35,070 nucleotides of DNA from Sulfurovum sp. (GCA_027065815.1 JAMONL010000160.1:1-35070), one strand, 5' to 3'; positions 1 through 7,518 are shown, counted from the first letter of the stretch. Program-made: numbers and translations. Notes: generated by a model not told the origin, from the sequence alone.

Positions 1-1
1 A

Positions 2-787
2 CATTTGCTCACAGCAACACAGATAGAGACCGGTACCCCGTCACACTCACTCATAGAGGAGTGTATGCTTTTGGCGAACCAGGCTTCGGCCAAACGTTTT
101 ACCGGTGAAGGTGACAGTATCTTCAGAATTCATGAACCACCGCAGCTTACACGTACGGAACAGCTGCTTTCCGAACTGGCTGCCGTAGGACTGTTTGTCG
201 AAGAGTATGAAGACAGCCCATCACTCATACGTGCCATTCAAAAAGAGGCAGAGAAAATGGGCTTGGCGGCAGAAGTAGATTCAATGATCATCAAATCCCT
301 TCGTCAGGCACAATATTCTGCACACAATGTGGGACACTTTGGTCTGGGATTTACTCACTACAGCCACTTCACCTCACCGATCCGAAGATATTCCGACCTT
401 ATCCTGCACCGTCTCATCAAAGCACAACTTAATGATGACAAAGAGGAGATGGAATACCTTTTAAGAAACATTGAACCTCTCTGTGCAAGGGTTTCCGACC
501 TGGAACGTGAAGCCACAAAATGTGAATGGGATTTCAGAGACCGAAAATTTGCACGCTGGGCAGAAACACAAAAAGGCATGTTCTTCGAAGCAGAGATCAT
601 CGAAGCAGGAGAGAGTGCCAAAGCGGTACTTAAAGGTGACATCAAAGGCGTGGTGGTACATCTTAAAGGAGATGATGTCATGTTATTTGATAAAATACGT
701 GTCATGATCACCGAAGTGAATATTGCCCAGGCAGTCATCATGGCAGAACTGGTCAATAAACTTTCAAAAGAAGAGATGGAGTTGTAG
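2..787 (+). CDS. rnr: Ribonuclease R (3' part, 5' end outside window)
   Basis: This is the C-terminal part of an RNase R/VacB family 3'-5' exoribonuclease, a processive hydrolytic enzyme that degrades structured RNA in the cytoplasm. The reading frame is already open at the window edge (first full codon at base 2), so the true start and the upstream catalytic aspartates are not visible. The visible part has the conserved end of the RNB domain, including A-N-Q-x-x-A and H-F-T-S-P-I-R-R-Y-S-D-L at about residues 118-130 of the visible stretch. About 70 residues follow that fit a short S1-like RNA-binding domain (F-F-E-A-x-I to I-R-V-M-I-T-E-V). The stop TAG shares one base with the GTG start of holA, so the two are probably cotranscribed. 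A TTG at base 5 lies mid-domain and is not a start. Confidence 0.9.
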   Translation, partial: HLLTATQIETGTPSHSLIEECMLLANQASAKRFTGEGDSIFRIHEPPQLTRTEQLLSELAAVGLFVEEYEDSPSLIRAIQKEAEKMGLAAEVDSMIIKSLRQAQYSAHNVGHFGLGFTHYSHFTSPIRRYSDLILHRLIKAQLNDDKEEMEYLLRNIEPLCARVSDLEREATKCEWDFRDRKFARWAETQKGMFFEAEIIEAGESAKAVLKGDIKGVVVHLKGDDVMLFDKIRVMITEVNIAQAVIMAELVNKLSKEEMEL

Positions 788-1764
788 TGTATCAAAGAGA
801 TTTTGATCAGCGTTTGAAACAGAGTTTTCCCAAAGCCGTTCTTTTTTATGGTCTGAATGACTATCTTGTTGACCATTATATGGATATCTACAAGATCCAG
901 CTCGATGCAAAAGAGAGTATGCTGACACTCTATTATGATGAATGGGATTTTGAGCAGGCAAAAAGTTACCTTGCCCAAACTTCACTCTTTGGCGGTACCA
1001 ACCTGCTCATTGTCAAAGGTGACAAGAAGATCCCTAAAAAAGAGTTGGACCAACTGATAGTCCTTGCCAATAAAAATACCGACAACTACTTTCTCTATGG
1101 TTTTGATGAAGCAAAAACATCAGCCAAAAGTCTTCAAAGCTCATTTACTGATAAGAAGGGCGGTGTGTGGGTACGGTTCTTTGAACCCAATATCCGTGAT
1201 GGGATGGCCATTTTACAGCAGAAAGCCATGAAGATCGGACTTGACATTGACCATTATGCATTGCAGCACCTAATGCTTCTCCTCAATAACAACATGGCGC
1301 TTTGTTCCAATGAGCTGGATAAACTAGCAATTCTCGGTATCAAGGTCACCTCCAAAGATGTAGACCGGCTGGTCTACTCGACCGCACCTTTGGCAACAGA
1401 GCAGCTACTTATCGATCTTTTTAATAAAAAACCAATTACAGCAACGATCACCAAACTGCTTGATCTGGGGGAAGATGAATTCGATCTTCTGCGTTCTACA
1501 CAATATTTCATTAATCAAGTCTTTCTCTTTCATGCCTACATTAAACTGCATGGCCATGTAGACTCAGCAGCGATACTTGGCTACAAACTTCCTAAACAGA
1601 TAGAAGATAAAAAAGCACAGCTTGCATTGAAAGTAAAATCTGCCTCACTCTTAAAAATATTTGAACATCTTTTAGAGGGTGAATTAGAAATGAAAAAAGC
1701 ACCCCCGACACAAAGGGAAGTATTGTTATATAGTATGCTGATAAAGATACAGTCTTACCTGTAA
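787..1764 (+). CDS. holA: DNA polymerase III subunit delta
   Basis: The 325-residue product matches the delta subunit of the clamp loader, which opens the beta sliding clamp during replication. The length fits the family (about 320-345). The N-terminal part has the typical pattern of a fold near a degenerate nucleotide-binding region (A-V-L-F-Y-G-L-N-D-Y), then L-L-I-V-K-G-D and Y-F-L-Y-G, and a helical C-terminal collar domain ending in repeated leucine helices. The start is GTG at 787, overlapping the rnr stop TAG by one base, which implies translational coupling. In this bacterial group holA often follows rnr. The family assignment rests on overall pattern rather than a single catalytic motif, because delta does not hydrolyse ATP. 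Confidence 0.85.
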   Translation: MYQRDFDQRLKQSFPKAVLFYGLNDYLVDHYMDIYKIQLDAKESMLTLYYDEWDFEQAKSYLAQTSLFGGTNLLIVKGDKKIPKKELDQLIVLANKNTDNYFLYGFDEAKTSAKSLQSSFTDKKGGVWVRFFEPNIRDGMAILQQKAMKIGLDIDHYALQHLMLLLNNNMALCSNELDKLAILGIKVTSKDVDRLVYSTAPLATEQLLIDLFNKKPITATITKLLDLGEDEFDLLRSTQYFINQVFLFHAYIKLHGHVDSAAILGYKLPKQIEDKKAQLALKVKSASLLKIFEHLLEGELEMKKAPPTQREVLLYSMLIKIQSYL

Positions 1765-1776
1765 ATATATGGTGTA

Positions 1777-1810
1777 TACATTACTGAAAGCTATTAGCTC
1801 GTTGAATGTA
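1777..1810. repeat. Nested inverted repeats between holA and the coiled-coil gene
   Basis: An outer pair TACATT (1777-1782) / AATGTA (1805-1810) encloses a perfect short palindrome AGCTA-T-TAGCT (1789-1799). There is no T-run after it, so it is a poor intrinsic terminator for holA. It lies 18 bases upstream of a candidate -10 box, so an operator role for the following cluster is possible. Confidence 0.35.
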
Positions 1811-1827
1811 ACTTAAGCCTATTTCGA

Positions 1828-1833
1828 TAAAAT
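1828..1833 (+). promoter_or_regulatory. Candidate -10 box of the GTPase/OmpA cluster
   Basis: TAAAAT at 1828-1833 resembles a sigma-70 -10 element and lies 30 bases before the ATG at 1864. The best -35-like hexamer, TTGAAT at 1802-1807, is 20 bases upstream, which is longer than ideal; -35 boxes are weak in this bacterial group. The start at 1864 has AGGGA at 1851-1855 with 8-base spacing. An ATG at 1859 is followed at once by TAA, forming a start-stop pair just before the real ATG. Confidence 0.35.
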
Positions 1834-1863
1834 AAATACAATTTTAAGTAAGGGAAGCATGTA

Positions 1864-2424
1864 ATGTCAACAAAAAATGTAAATAGTCTAAACAATGTAG
1901 ATCAGATAAGAGATCTTATTTTCGGTTCACAGATCAAGGATTTTGAAGAGAGATTCAATCAGATCAACAAAACGATGAATAGTATGAAAGAAGCTTTAAA
2001 CAGCAAGATGGATGAATCATATGAGAAGCTCAGCAAAGAGACTGAACGTGCTTTGGAGATTCTAGAGAAAAAGATAGACAATCTTGAACTTTCCACACAA
2101 AAAGAGCGTACTAAACTCAAAGAACTGATCGATACAACAGATGAATCAATTCAAGCACAGCTGCACAGCCAAAAAGACGAATTCTCTACAAAGCTGAAAG
2201 TACTCAAAGAAAATGTTTCAGATGAAAACAAAAAAGTACTTGCACAGGTTAAGGTAATGAAAGCCGAAATCGAAACAGCACTGAATGAAGGCCTTGATAC
2301 ACTTGGTGATGACAAACTTTCCAGAGATGCAATGGCACAGATGCTTCTGGATGTTGCTATGAAGATGCAGGGAACCGATGTCAATACCGTATTATCCCAA
2401 GGTATAAGCACTGAAGAAAAGTAA
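1864..2424 (+). CDS. Coiled-coil protein of the GTPase/OmpA cluster
   Basis: The 186-residue protein has no signal peptide or membrane segment. Residues about 10-30 include D-L-I-F-G-S-Q-I-K-D-F-E-E-R-F, followed by roughly 110 residues of charged heptad-like sequence rich in K, E, L and I, predicted as one long coiled coil. A short C-terminal helix region (about 150-186) has A-M-A-Q-M-L-L-D-V-A-M-K-M. It has no catalytic motif that I recognise. It opens a five-frame same-strand cluster and overlaps the probable start of the OmpA-family gene. I infer a structural or adaptor role, perhaps holding the membrane OmpA protein and the GTPase together. It is clearly protein coding, but the function is unknown. 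Confidence 0.75.
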   Translation: MSTKNVNSLNNVDQIRDLIFGSQIKDFEERFNQINKTMNSMKEALNSKMDESYEKLSKETERALEILEKKIDNLELSTQKERTKLKELIDTTDESIQAQLHSQKDEFSTKLKVLKENVSDENKKVLAQVKVMKAEIETALNEGLDTLGDDKLSRDAMAQMLLDVAMKMQGTDVNTVLSQGISTEEK

Positions 2425-4357
2425 TTCACAGCTTGAAGAGCTTAAAAGACTTCTTCTTGAGCCTGAGCTTGAACAGCTAAAAAAACTCTCATCAGCATTA
2501 GAAAAACTTGATCTCCGTTTTGAAGACAAAGAGGATGTTATCAAGAGGATCACCCCTCTTTTAGATACGATCCTGCTTCAGAACCTTGAAAACAAGAATG
2601 CCCGGACGGTAGAAATACTGGCGGAGCATCTTGCCCGGATCATAGAACATGCTTCCCAAATACACTTGCCTGAACTCAGTGACTCTCTGCAAAAGGTGAT
2701 TGCTCCGGCTATCTCCAAAGAGATCGCAAACAATCAAGACGTGATGATCGACGCACTTTATCCCATTATGGGCGGAATGATCTCAAAATATGTCACGCAG
2801 TCCATCAAAGAGCTGATGGAACAGATCAACCGGAAGATCGAGAATGGCCTTTCCACAGAGCGCTTCAAACGCAAGCTAAAAGCTAAATTTACCGGTGTCA
2901 GTGAAACAGAACTACTTATGGAAGAGAGCAGTGATGCAGTGATCTCAGCACTGTTCGTGATCCATAAAGATACAGGACTGCTTATCTCTTCGGCAAGTAT
3001 GGCAAAACGTGAAATTGATGATCCTCAAATGGTTGCTTCCATGGCAAGTGCCATTAAGGACTTCATCAATGACTGGATCAATAAACATCAGGAAAACAAG
3101 GAAGAGATACAGATACTCAGTTATGGAAATGCGACACTCTATATAGAAAGTGCCGGTTCGGTCTATGTCATCGCTTTTCTTGACAGTGAGCCTGACTATG
3201 AGCTTCGCTCAGAGATCAACCGCTTTTTTGCATCGATCGTCAAGCAATATGCTTTGTATTTTCAAAATTTTGACGGGGATGATAGTGCTCCTGAAGTTTC
3301 AGAGATTTCTCAAAAAATGCAAGATTATCTTCTTTTACAGACAGACTTTGACAGATCCAGTACATCTGTCCAAAAGCATAATCCTGCAAAACTCATTTTT
3401 CTTGCATTAGGTGTACTGCTACTGGGATATGGAGGCTATATTGCAAATGAATGGTACAAGATCCGTATACTTGAAACCCAGATAAAACAAAAAACTGCAC
3501 AAGAGATCACACTGAATGCTCATGACAACACAATTGAACTTAACGGATATGTTGATACCCTGAAGCATATCCCCGAAGTGATTGATCTGATTGGAGAAAA
3601 AACAGGAAAGCCCGTTATTAATCATCTGATACTCAGTACCAAGGGGCAGGAGTATTTGTTCGCAAAACAACAAAAGAATATCCAAGACGACGAACAGAAG
3701 CTAACATTACTGCAAAAACAATTTTCTGAGACTACAAAACCAGTCCTGGAATCTATAGCAGAGTTACAAAAGAAGATCGTCTTGCTTGAAGCAAAAGAAA
3801 CAGAGATTCACCACATCTTGCATATTAAAGATGAAATTGCTTCAAAACTCTTTACAGCAATGAAAAATAATCCTTTTTACAACAGGCAGGAGCAGGCATT
3901 GGACTTTGCCAAACTACACCTTTTTTCAGTACAGCAAGTTGACTATAATCCCAAAGAGATCAATGCTGTGAAAAAAACCTTTGAACACTATCTGTCAGTA
4001 TTACTGCCGTATAGAGCCTATCTAAAAAAGATCATTATCGAAGGTCACAGTGACAGCAGTGGTACAGCTGCGAACAATATGGTGCTTACACAGAAGAGAG
4101 CTGATGTAGTCAAAACATACCTTTTAAAACAACCGTTCGTTCAAAAAGCACATATAGAAAACCTGCTTGAATCTGTAGGAAGTGCCAGTAAAGAGATTAT
4201 ACTGGTGAATGATCAAGAGGATCACAACGCATCAAGAAGGATTATGATACGGTTTGAACTTGATCCGGATATGGTGTATGAAACTATGCAGAAAGTGTTT
4301 AATATCCAACAGAAAGACGATATAATCAATAGAAACGGTAGCAAGGAAAAACTATGA
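2411..4357 (+). CDS. Membrane-anchored OmpA-family protein with a roadblock-like domain; probable CTG start
   Basis: The open frame runs from 2408, just after an in-frame TAA at 2405, to 4357. No ATG, GTG or TTG occurs in frame before TTG 2666, yet the translation from 2426 onward is convincingly coding (amphipathic Leu/Glu helices). CTG at 2411 has AAGG at 2399-2402 with 8-base spacing and overlaps the previous gene by 14 bases, so I choose it: 648 residues. Domains: helical N-terminus (1-160); a roadblock/longin-like alpha-beta domain (about 165-285, with A-L-F-V-I-H-K-D-T-G-L-L-I and a long helix); one membrane segment (about 326-348, L-I-F-L-A-L-G-V-L-L-L-G-Y-G-G-Y); a BON-like stretch (about 366-408); a coiled coil; and a C-terminal OmpA-like peptidoglycan-binding domain (about 500-617, I-I-I-E-G-H-S-D-S-S-G and Q-K-R-A-D-V-V-K). 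The membrane and OmpA calls are firm; the roadblock and BON calls are tentative. Confidence 0.8.
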   Translation: MKKSNSQLEELKRLLLEPELEQLKKLSSALEKLDLRFEDKEDVIKRITPLLDTILLQNLENKNARTVEILAEHLARIIEHASQIHLPELSDSLQKVIAPAISKEIANNQDVMIDALYPIMGGMISKYVTQSIKELMEQINRKIENGLSTERFKRKLKAKFTGVSETELLMEESSDAVISALFVIHKDTGLLISSASMAKREIDDPQMVASMASAIKDFINDWINKHQENKEEIQILSYGNATLYIESAGSVYVIAFLDSEPDYELRSEINRFFASIVKQYALYFQNFDGDDSAPEVSEISQKMQDYLLLQTDFDRSSTSVQKHNPAKLIFLALGVLLLGYGGYIANEWYKIRILETQIKQKTAQEITLNAHDNTIELNGYVDTLKHIPEVIDLIGEKTGKPVINHLILSTKGQEYLFAKQQKNIQDDEQKLTLLQKQFSETTKPVLESIAELQKKIVLLEAKETEIHHILHIKDEIASKLFTAMKNNPFYNRQEQALDFAKLHLFSVQQVDYNPKEINAVKKTFEHYLSVLLPYRAYLKKIIIEGHSDSSGTAANNMVLTQKRADVVKTYLLKQPFVQKAHIENLLESVGSASKEIILVNDQEDHNASRRIMIRFELDPDMVYETMQKVFNIQQKDDIINRNGSKEKL

Positions 4358-4440
4358 AACAGACACAATTGATACTGAATGCAATCCTCTCGAAAGATAT
4401 TTCTACAAAAGAATCTACAGTACCCAAAAGGATACAATAG
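4354..4440 (+). CDS. Possible 28-residue small protein between the OmpA gene and the GTPase
   Basis: ATG at 4354 overlaps the OmpA stop by four bases (ATGA) and has AAGGAAAA just upstream, a strong arrangement for coupled translation. The frame encodes 28 residues (begins M-K-Q-T-Q-L-I-L-N-A) and ends at TAG 4438-4440. It has no signal peptide or known motif. It is in the same frame as the GTPase, separated only by TAG-ATA before the GTPase ATG at 4444. It may be a real peptide, a coupling leader for the GTPase, or a former N-terminal extension cut by a nonsense change. Confidence 0.4.
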   Translation: MKQTQLILNAILSKDISTKESTVPKRIQ

Positions 4441-4443
4441 ATA

Positions 4444-4947
4444 ATGATATCAAAAAAAATAATTTTGATCGGAGATTTCGCAACGGGGAAAACAAGTTTT
4501 ATCCGTCGCTATGTAGATAACCAATTCAGCGATACCTACTTGAGCACGATCGGCGTAAAGATATCAAGAAAAAATATTGCACTGGAACATGAAACCGTTC
4601 AGGGACTGATCTGGGATATAGAAGGTGGTACAGAAATAAAACCGGTCAATACTACTTATCTGACTGGGGCACACGGCTGTATTATTGTTGCAGATATCAC
4701 AAGAGAAGAGACCATTGAACATATTGCTAACTATTTAAAAACCATTGGAGACATCATACCTTCAGCACCTGTTATTCTTGTACTGAACAAACGTGACATG
4801 CTTGAAAATATTACTGCAAAAAATATCCTTGAACAGGTCAAACAACAGTATGGCCAAACGGTAAATGATATTTATCTGGGTTCAGCAAAAAGTGGTAGCG
4901 GTGTTGAAGAGGTATTCTACACTTTAGCACACTCTATGCTTACTTAG
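4444..4947 (+). CDS. Ras/Rab-like small GTPase
   Basis: This 167-residue protein is a single G domain. Visible motifs are: P-loop G-D-F-A-T-G-K-T-S at residues 10-18, switch-I threonine T35 in S-T-I-G-V-K, G3 W-D-I-E-G-G at 57-62, G4 N-K-R-D at 115-118 and G5 S-A-K at 147-149. It resembles bacterial Rab-like GTPases more than Era or MglA. The position of Ras Gln61 is glycine here (D-I-E-G-G instead of D-T-A-G-Q), so intrinsic hydrolysis may be slow or need a partner. There is no lipidation motif at the C-terminus. A Shine-Dalgarno-like AAAAGGA lies at 4426-4432, about 11 bases before the ATG, so translation may also depend on coupling to the upstream small frame. I infer it is the switch of this cluster and acts at the membrane through the OmpA-family protein. 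Confidence 0.88.
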   Translation: MISKKIILIGDFATGKTSFIRRYVDNQFSDTYLSTIGVKISRKNIALEHETVQGLIWDIEGGTEIKPVNTTYLTGAHGCIIVADITREETIEHIANYLKTIGDIIPSAPVILVLNKRDMLENITAKNILEQVKQQYGQTVNDIYLGSAKSGSGVEEVFYTLAHSMLT

Positions 4948-4958
4948 AAAGGAGTTGT

Positions 4959-6152
4959 ATGCATATACAAGAAATTTTAAATGCGATCAATGCAAATCAT
5001 CTCTATGAATACATGGTCATAGATGAAAATTTACAGATCATTGAATATTCTGATATGGTCTTTCATTTATGTGAGACCAGTATTATAAATTATGCTGATA
5101 TGAGTCTTACTCAGGTCGTTCCTGAGCTCTACGGTATGGAAGCTGAAATAGAAAAAATATTTCAAAAAGAAAGAGAAGTACTCACGCTTCCCTATATTGT
5201 TAAGAATACGGATCAATATGTGCATATCCATATCCATCCCGGACGAACGAGCAAAGAAAAGAAAGATCACTGCGAAACATTGATCATACTGTTTGAAAAT
5301 ATCACACAACAGGCAAATATACAGCAAAAACTGATTCAGGAACGCAATGAAAAATCTCTACTTTTAAAAGAAATCTCTGAAAAAAATATGCAGCTGAAAC
5401 GCTTTAATGAAGAAATGCAAGTAATGGTAGATAGCGAAATAAAGAAAAGTCGTGAGAATCAGAAAATAATGGAGATACAGTCACGCCATGCCCAAATTGG
5501 CGAAATGATAGGAATGGTCACCCATCAGTGGAAACAGCCGCTCAATGTGATCAACCTGATCATGAATGTACTAAAAATAAAACTGAAAAAAGATCCTATT
5601 GAAATAGATATGTTCTACGAAACACTCGATAAAGTAATAATGCAAGTCAAACATTTAAATCAAACAGTGGTGGATTTCCAGAATTTCTTCAATCCTATGA
5701 AGGAAAGGGTGCAGTTTAACCTCTTTGAGCATATAGAGAGTGTACTGAGACTGCTTGAATCCGAATACCAATACAAGTATATCGGTATTATGATAGAAGG
5801 AGACAGGAATATCTTCGCATATGGCTACCCCAATGAATTCAAGCAGATACTTCTTTCCCTCTTGAAAAATGCCAAAGATGCATTTGAAGAAAACCCTCAT
5901 GAAAATATGCAAATCACTATTGCTATTTCCATAGATAGTGGACATGCTTGTGTACAGATCAAAGACAATGCAGGAGGTATTCCTGTCAATATGCTCGATA
6001 CACTGTTCGATCTTTATGTCACAAGTAAAAAAGAGGGGTCGGGATTGGGGCTGAATATCGCCAAAAGTATGGTTGAAAATATGCAGGGTAGTTTGACTGC
6101 ACAAAACCTTGAAGATGGTGCAGAATTTTCCCTCTTCCTTCCTTTTCATTAA
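4959..6152 (+). CDS. Cytoplasmic PAS-type sensor histidine kinase, orphan
   Basis: The product has 397 residues and no membrane segment. Residues about 10-115 look like a PAS domain (Y-M-V-I-D-E-N-L-Q-I-I-E-Y-S ... L-I-I-L-F-E-N-I-T), followed by a coiled coil (about 116-175). The H-box is T-H-Q-W-K-Q-P-L-N with phospho-accepting His189. The ATPase domain has an N-box (L-L-K-N-A-K-D-A-F, Asn304), a G1 box D-N-A-G-G (337-341) and a G2 box G-S-G-L-G-L (360-365). AGAAAGGAG precedes the ATG with good spacing, 11 bases after the GTPase stop, so it is likely cotranscribed with the GTPase. No response regulator lies next to it. The kinase call is firm; its link to GTPase signalling is inference from position. 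Confidence 0.88.
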   Translation: MHIQEILNAINANHLYEYMVIDENLQIIEYSDMVFHLCETSIINYADMSLTQVVPELYGMEAEIEKIFQKEREVLTLPYIVKNTDQYVHIHIHPGRTSKEKKDHCETLIILFENITQQANIQQKLIQERNEKSLLLKEISEKNMQLKRFNEEMQVMVDSEIKKSRENQKIMEIQSRHAQIGEMIGMVTHQWKQPLNVINLIMNVLKIKLKKDPIEIDMFYETLDKVIMQVKHLNQTVVDFQNFFNPMKERVQFNLFEHIESVLRLLESEYQYKYIGIMIEGDRNIFAYGYPNEFKQILLSLLKNAKDAFEENPHENMQITIAISIDSGHACVQIKDNAGGIPVNMLDTLFDLYVTSKKEGSGLGLNIAKSMVENMQGSLTAQNLEDGAEFSLFLPFH

Positions 6153-6199
6153 GCATATATTTAGAATCAAACTTCAGTGAGAACAAAGACATCTTAGGG

Positions 6200-6205
6200 T
6201 AAAAT
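6200..6205 (+). promoter_or_regulatory. Candidate -10 box for rpsF operon
   Basis: TAAAAT at 6200-6205, preceded by TTAGGG, is a plausible -10 element and would give a leader of about 75 bases before the rpsF ATG. A TATATG at 6258-6263 is an alternative that would give a much shorter leader. The choice decides whether the two inverted repeats in this interval are transcribed. Confidence 0.3.
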
Positions 6206-6212
6206 ATCGCTT

Positions 6213-6253
6213 CCAAAATTCTTGCTCATTTTTGGACAGATAGGAAATATCTG
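6213..6253 (+). promoter_or_regulatory. Two inverted repeats in the rpsF leader
   Basis: Two consecutive potential hairpins lie ahead of rpsF: CCAAAA (6213-6218) pairs with TTTTGG (6230-6235), and CAGATA (6237-6242) pairs perfectly with TATCTG (6248-6253) around the loop GGAAA. In other bacteria the S6:S18 complex binds an rpsF leader RNA to repress its own operon, and this operon also carries rpsR. I cannot confirm the specific S6:S18 motif here. Confidence 0.3.
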
Positions 6254-6288
6254 CATTTATATGGGCTATTAAACCAAAAGGAAACAAT

Positions 6289-6711
6289 ATGACTTGTTAT
6301 GAAACACTGTTTGTAGTTAAACCTACACTGACAGACGAAGAGACTGCAGCACAGATCACTAAGATCAAAGATGTACTTGCAAAAGAAGGTGCAGAACTTG
6401 TTGCAACTGACGATATGGGAATGAGAAAACTTGCTTATCCTGTACAGAAAAATGACAGAGGATACTACACAGTACTTTTCTACAAAGGTGAAGGAACTGT
6501 GATCAACGAGCTTGAGAGAAATCTTAAGATCAACGAAGACGTCATTAAGTTTTTAACTGTAAAATATGTTAAAAATAAAGAGATCGCACAATTTGACAAA
6601 CTTGTTGCAGCAGCTACAAAAAAATCAGAAGCTCCGGCACCTGAAGCAAAAACAGCTGAACCAGAAGCGACACCTGCTCCAGAAGCAGCAGCTGAAACAA
6701 CAGAAGCATAA
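6289..6711 (+). CDS. rpsF: 30S ribosomal protein S6
   Basis: The 140-residue protein opens with Y-E-T-L-F-V-V-K-P-T-L-T and has the S6 core with M-R-K-L-A-Y-P-V and G-Y-Y-T-V-L-F-Y. S6 binds 16S rRNA with S18 in the platform of the 30S subunit. The core (about 100 residues) is followed by a low-complexity tail of about 35 residues rich in Ala, Glu, Pro and Thr (A-P-E-A repeats), as seen in several members of this bacterial group. AAAAGGAAAC precedes the ATG. It is first in an rpsF-ssb-rpsR operon, the usual bacterial arrangement. Confidence 0.96.
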   Translation: MTCYETLFVVKPTLTDEETAAQITKIKDVLAKEGAELVATDDMGMRKLAYPVQKNDRGYYTVLFYKGEGTVINELERNLKINEDVIKFLTVKYVKNKEIAQFDKLVAAATKKSEAPAPEAKTAEPEATPAPEAAAETTEA

Positions 6712-6738
6712 TTTAACGCGACTTACAGGAGCAACCCT

Positions 6739-7233
6739 ATGTACAATAAGATCATTTTAGCAGGAAACCTAACCAGAGATGTAGAAGTAAGATACACACA
6801 AGGTGGGAGTGCCATTGGAAACACGGCAATCGCAACTTCACGTAAATTCAAATCTGCAACAGGTGAACAGAAAGAAGAAGTTCTTTTCGTAGACCTTACC
6901 TTCTTTGGCAGAACTGCTGAGATCGCTAATCAGTATTTACGTAAGGGTAGCAAAGTTTTGGTAGATGGTAGATTGAAGCTTGACCAGTGGACAGCACAAG
7001 ATGGAAGCAAAAGATCTAAGCACTCTGTAACGGTTGAAAACCTGCAGATGCTTGGAAGCAAAGACGATTCACAGGGTTACAATGCTGCACCGGCCGGAGA
7101 CACATACTCTCAGCCTGCACAACAGCAAGGTTACTCTGCACCGTCTCAACCGGCTCCACAGGCTGCACCACAGCAAGCGGCACCAACTAACATCCCAGAA
7201 ATTGACATCAATGAAGATGAAATACCGTTTTAG
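6739..7233 (+). CDS. ssb: Single-stranded DNA-binding protein
   Basis: The 164-residue SSB protects single-stranded DNA in replication, repair and recombination. It has an N-terminal OB fold (about 1-108) with [14 protein letters not shown] at the start and the usual V-D-G-R-L-K-L and [10 protein letters not shown] disordered linker rich in Gln, Pro and Ala follows, and the acidic tip ends in D-I-N-E-D-E-I-P-F, the tail that recruits partner proteins. It sits between rpsF and rpsR in the same orientation with gaps of 27 and 11 bases. Confidence 0.96.
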   Translation: MYNKIILAGNLTRDVEVRYTQGGSAIGNTAIATSRKFKSATGEQKEEVLFVDLTFFGRTAEIANQYLRKGSKVLVDGRLKLDQWTAQDGSKRSKHSVTVENLQMLGSKDDSQGYNAAPAGDTYSQPAQQQGYSAPSQPAPQAAPQQAAPTNIPEIDINEDEIPF

Positions 7234-7244
7234 GAGAACAGACC

Positions 7245-7508
7245 ATGGCAGAAAGAAGAAAATTTAAAAAGAGATTTTGTAAATATTGTGAGCAGAAAGT
7301 TGATTTTATCGACTATAAAGATCTAAATTCACTCAAATTCAGTTTGAGCGAAAGATTTAAGATCATGCCAAGAAGATTGACTGGTAACTGTAAAAGACAC
7401 CAGGAACTTGTAACAGTAGCGATCAAAAGAGCAAGACAAACAGCACTTATTCCGTATATCGTAGATAGAAAGAATGTTGTTGAGTCTCCATTTGAGAACT
7501 TGAGATAG
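7245..7508 (+). CDS. rpsR: 30S ribosomal protein S18
   Basis: The 87-residue basic protein carries the S18 pattern [16 protein letters not shown], then [14 protein letters not shown], then [14 protein letters not shown], which bind 16S rRNA beside S6. The two-cysteine pair near the N-terminus and the single cysteine in N-C-K-R-H are present. The ATG follows GGAGAACAGACC, 11 bases after ssb. It closes the operon; palindromes follow its stop. Confidence 0.97.
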   Translation: MAERRKFKKRFCKYCEQKVDFIDYKDLNSLKFSLSERFKIMPRRLTGNCKRHQELVTVAIKRARQTALIPYIVDRKNVVESPFENLR

Positions 7509-7518
7509 ATTTAACTTC

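Noticed and set aside
2400-2430. Programmed +1 frameshift fusing the coiled-coil and OmpA-family proteins
   Set aside because: The junction AAAAGTAA has no convincing slippery-site geometry, and CTG 2411 with AAGG at good spacing gives a simpler explanation; kept only as an alternative.
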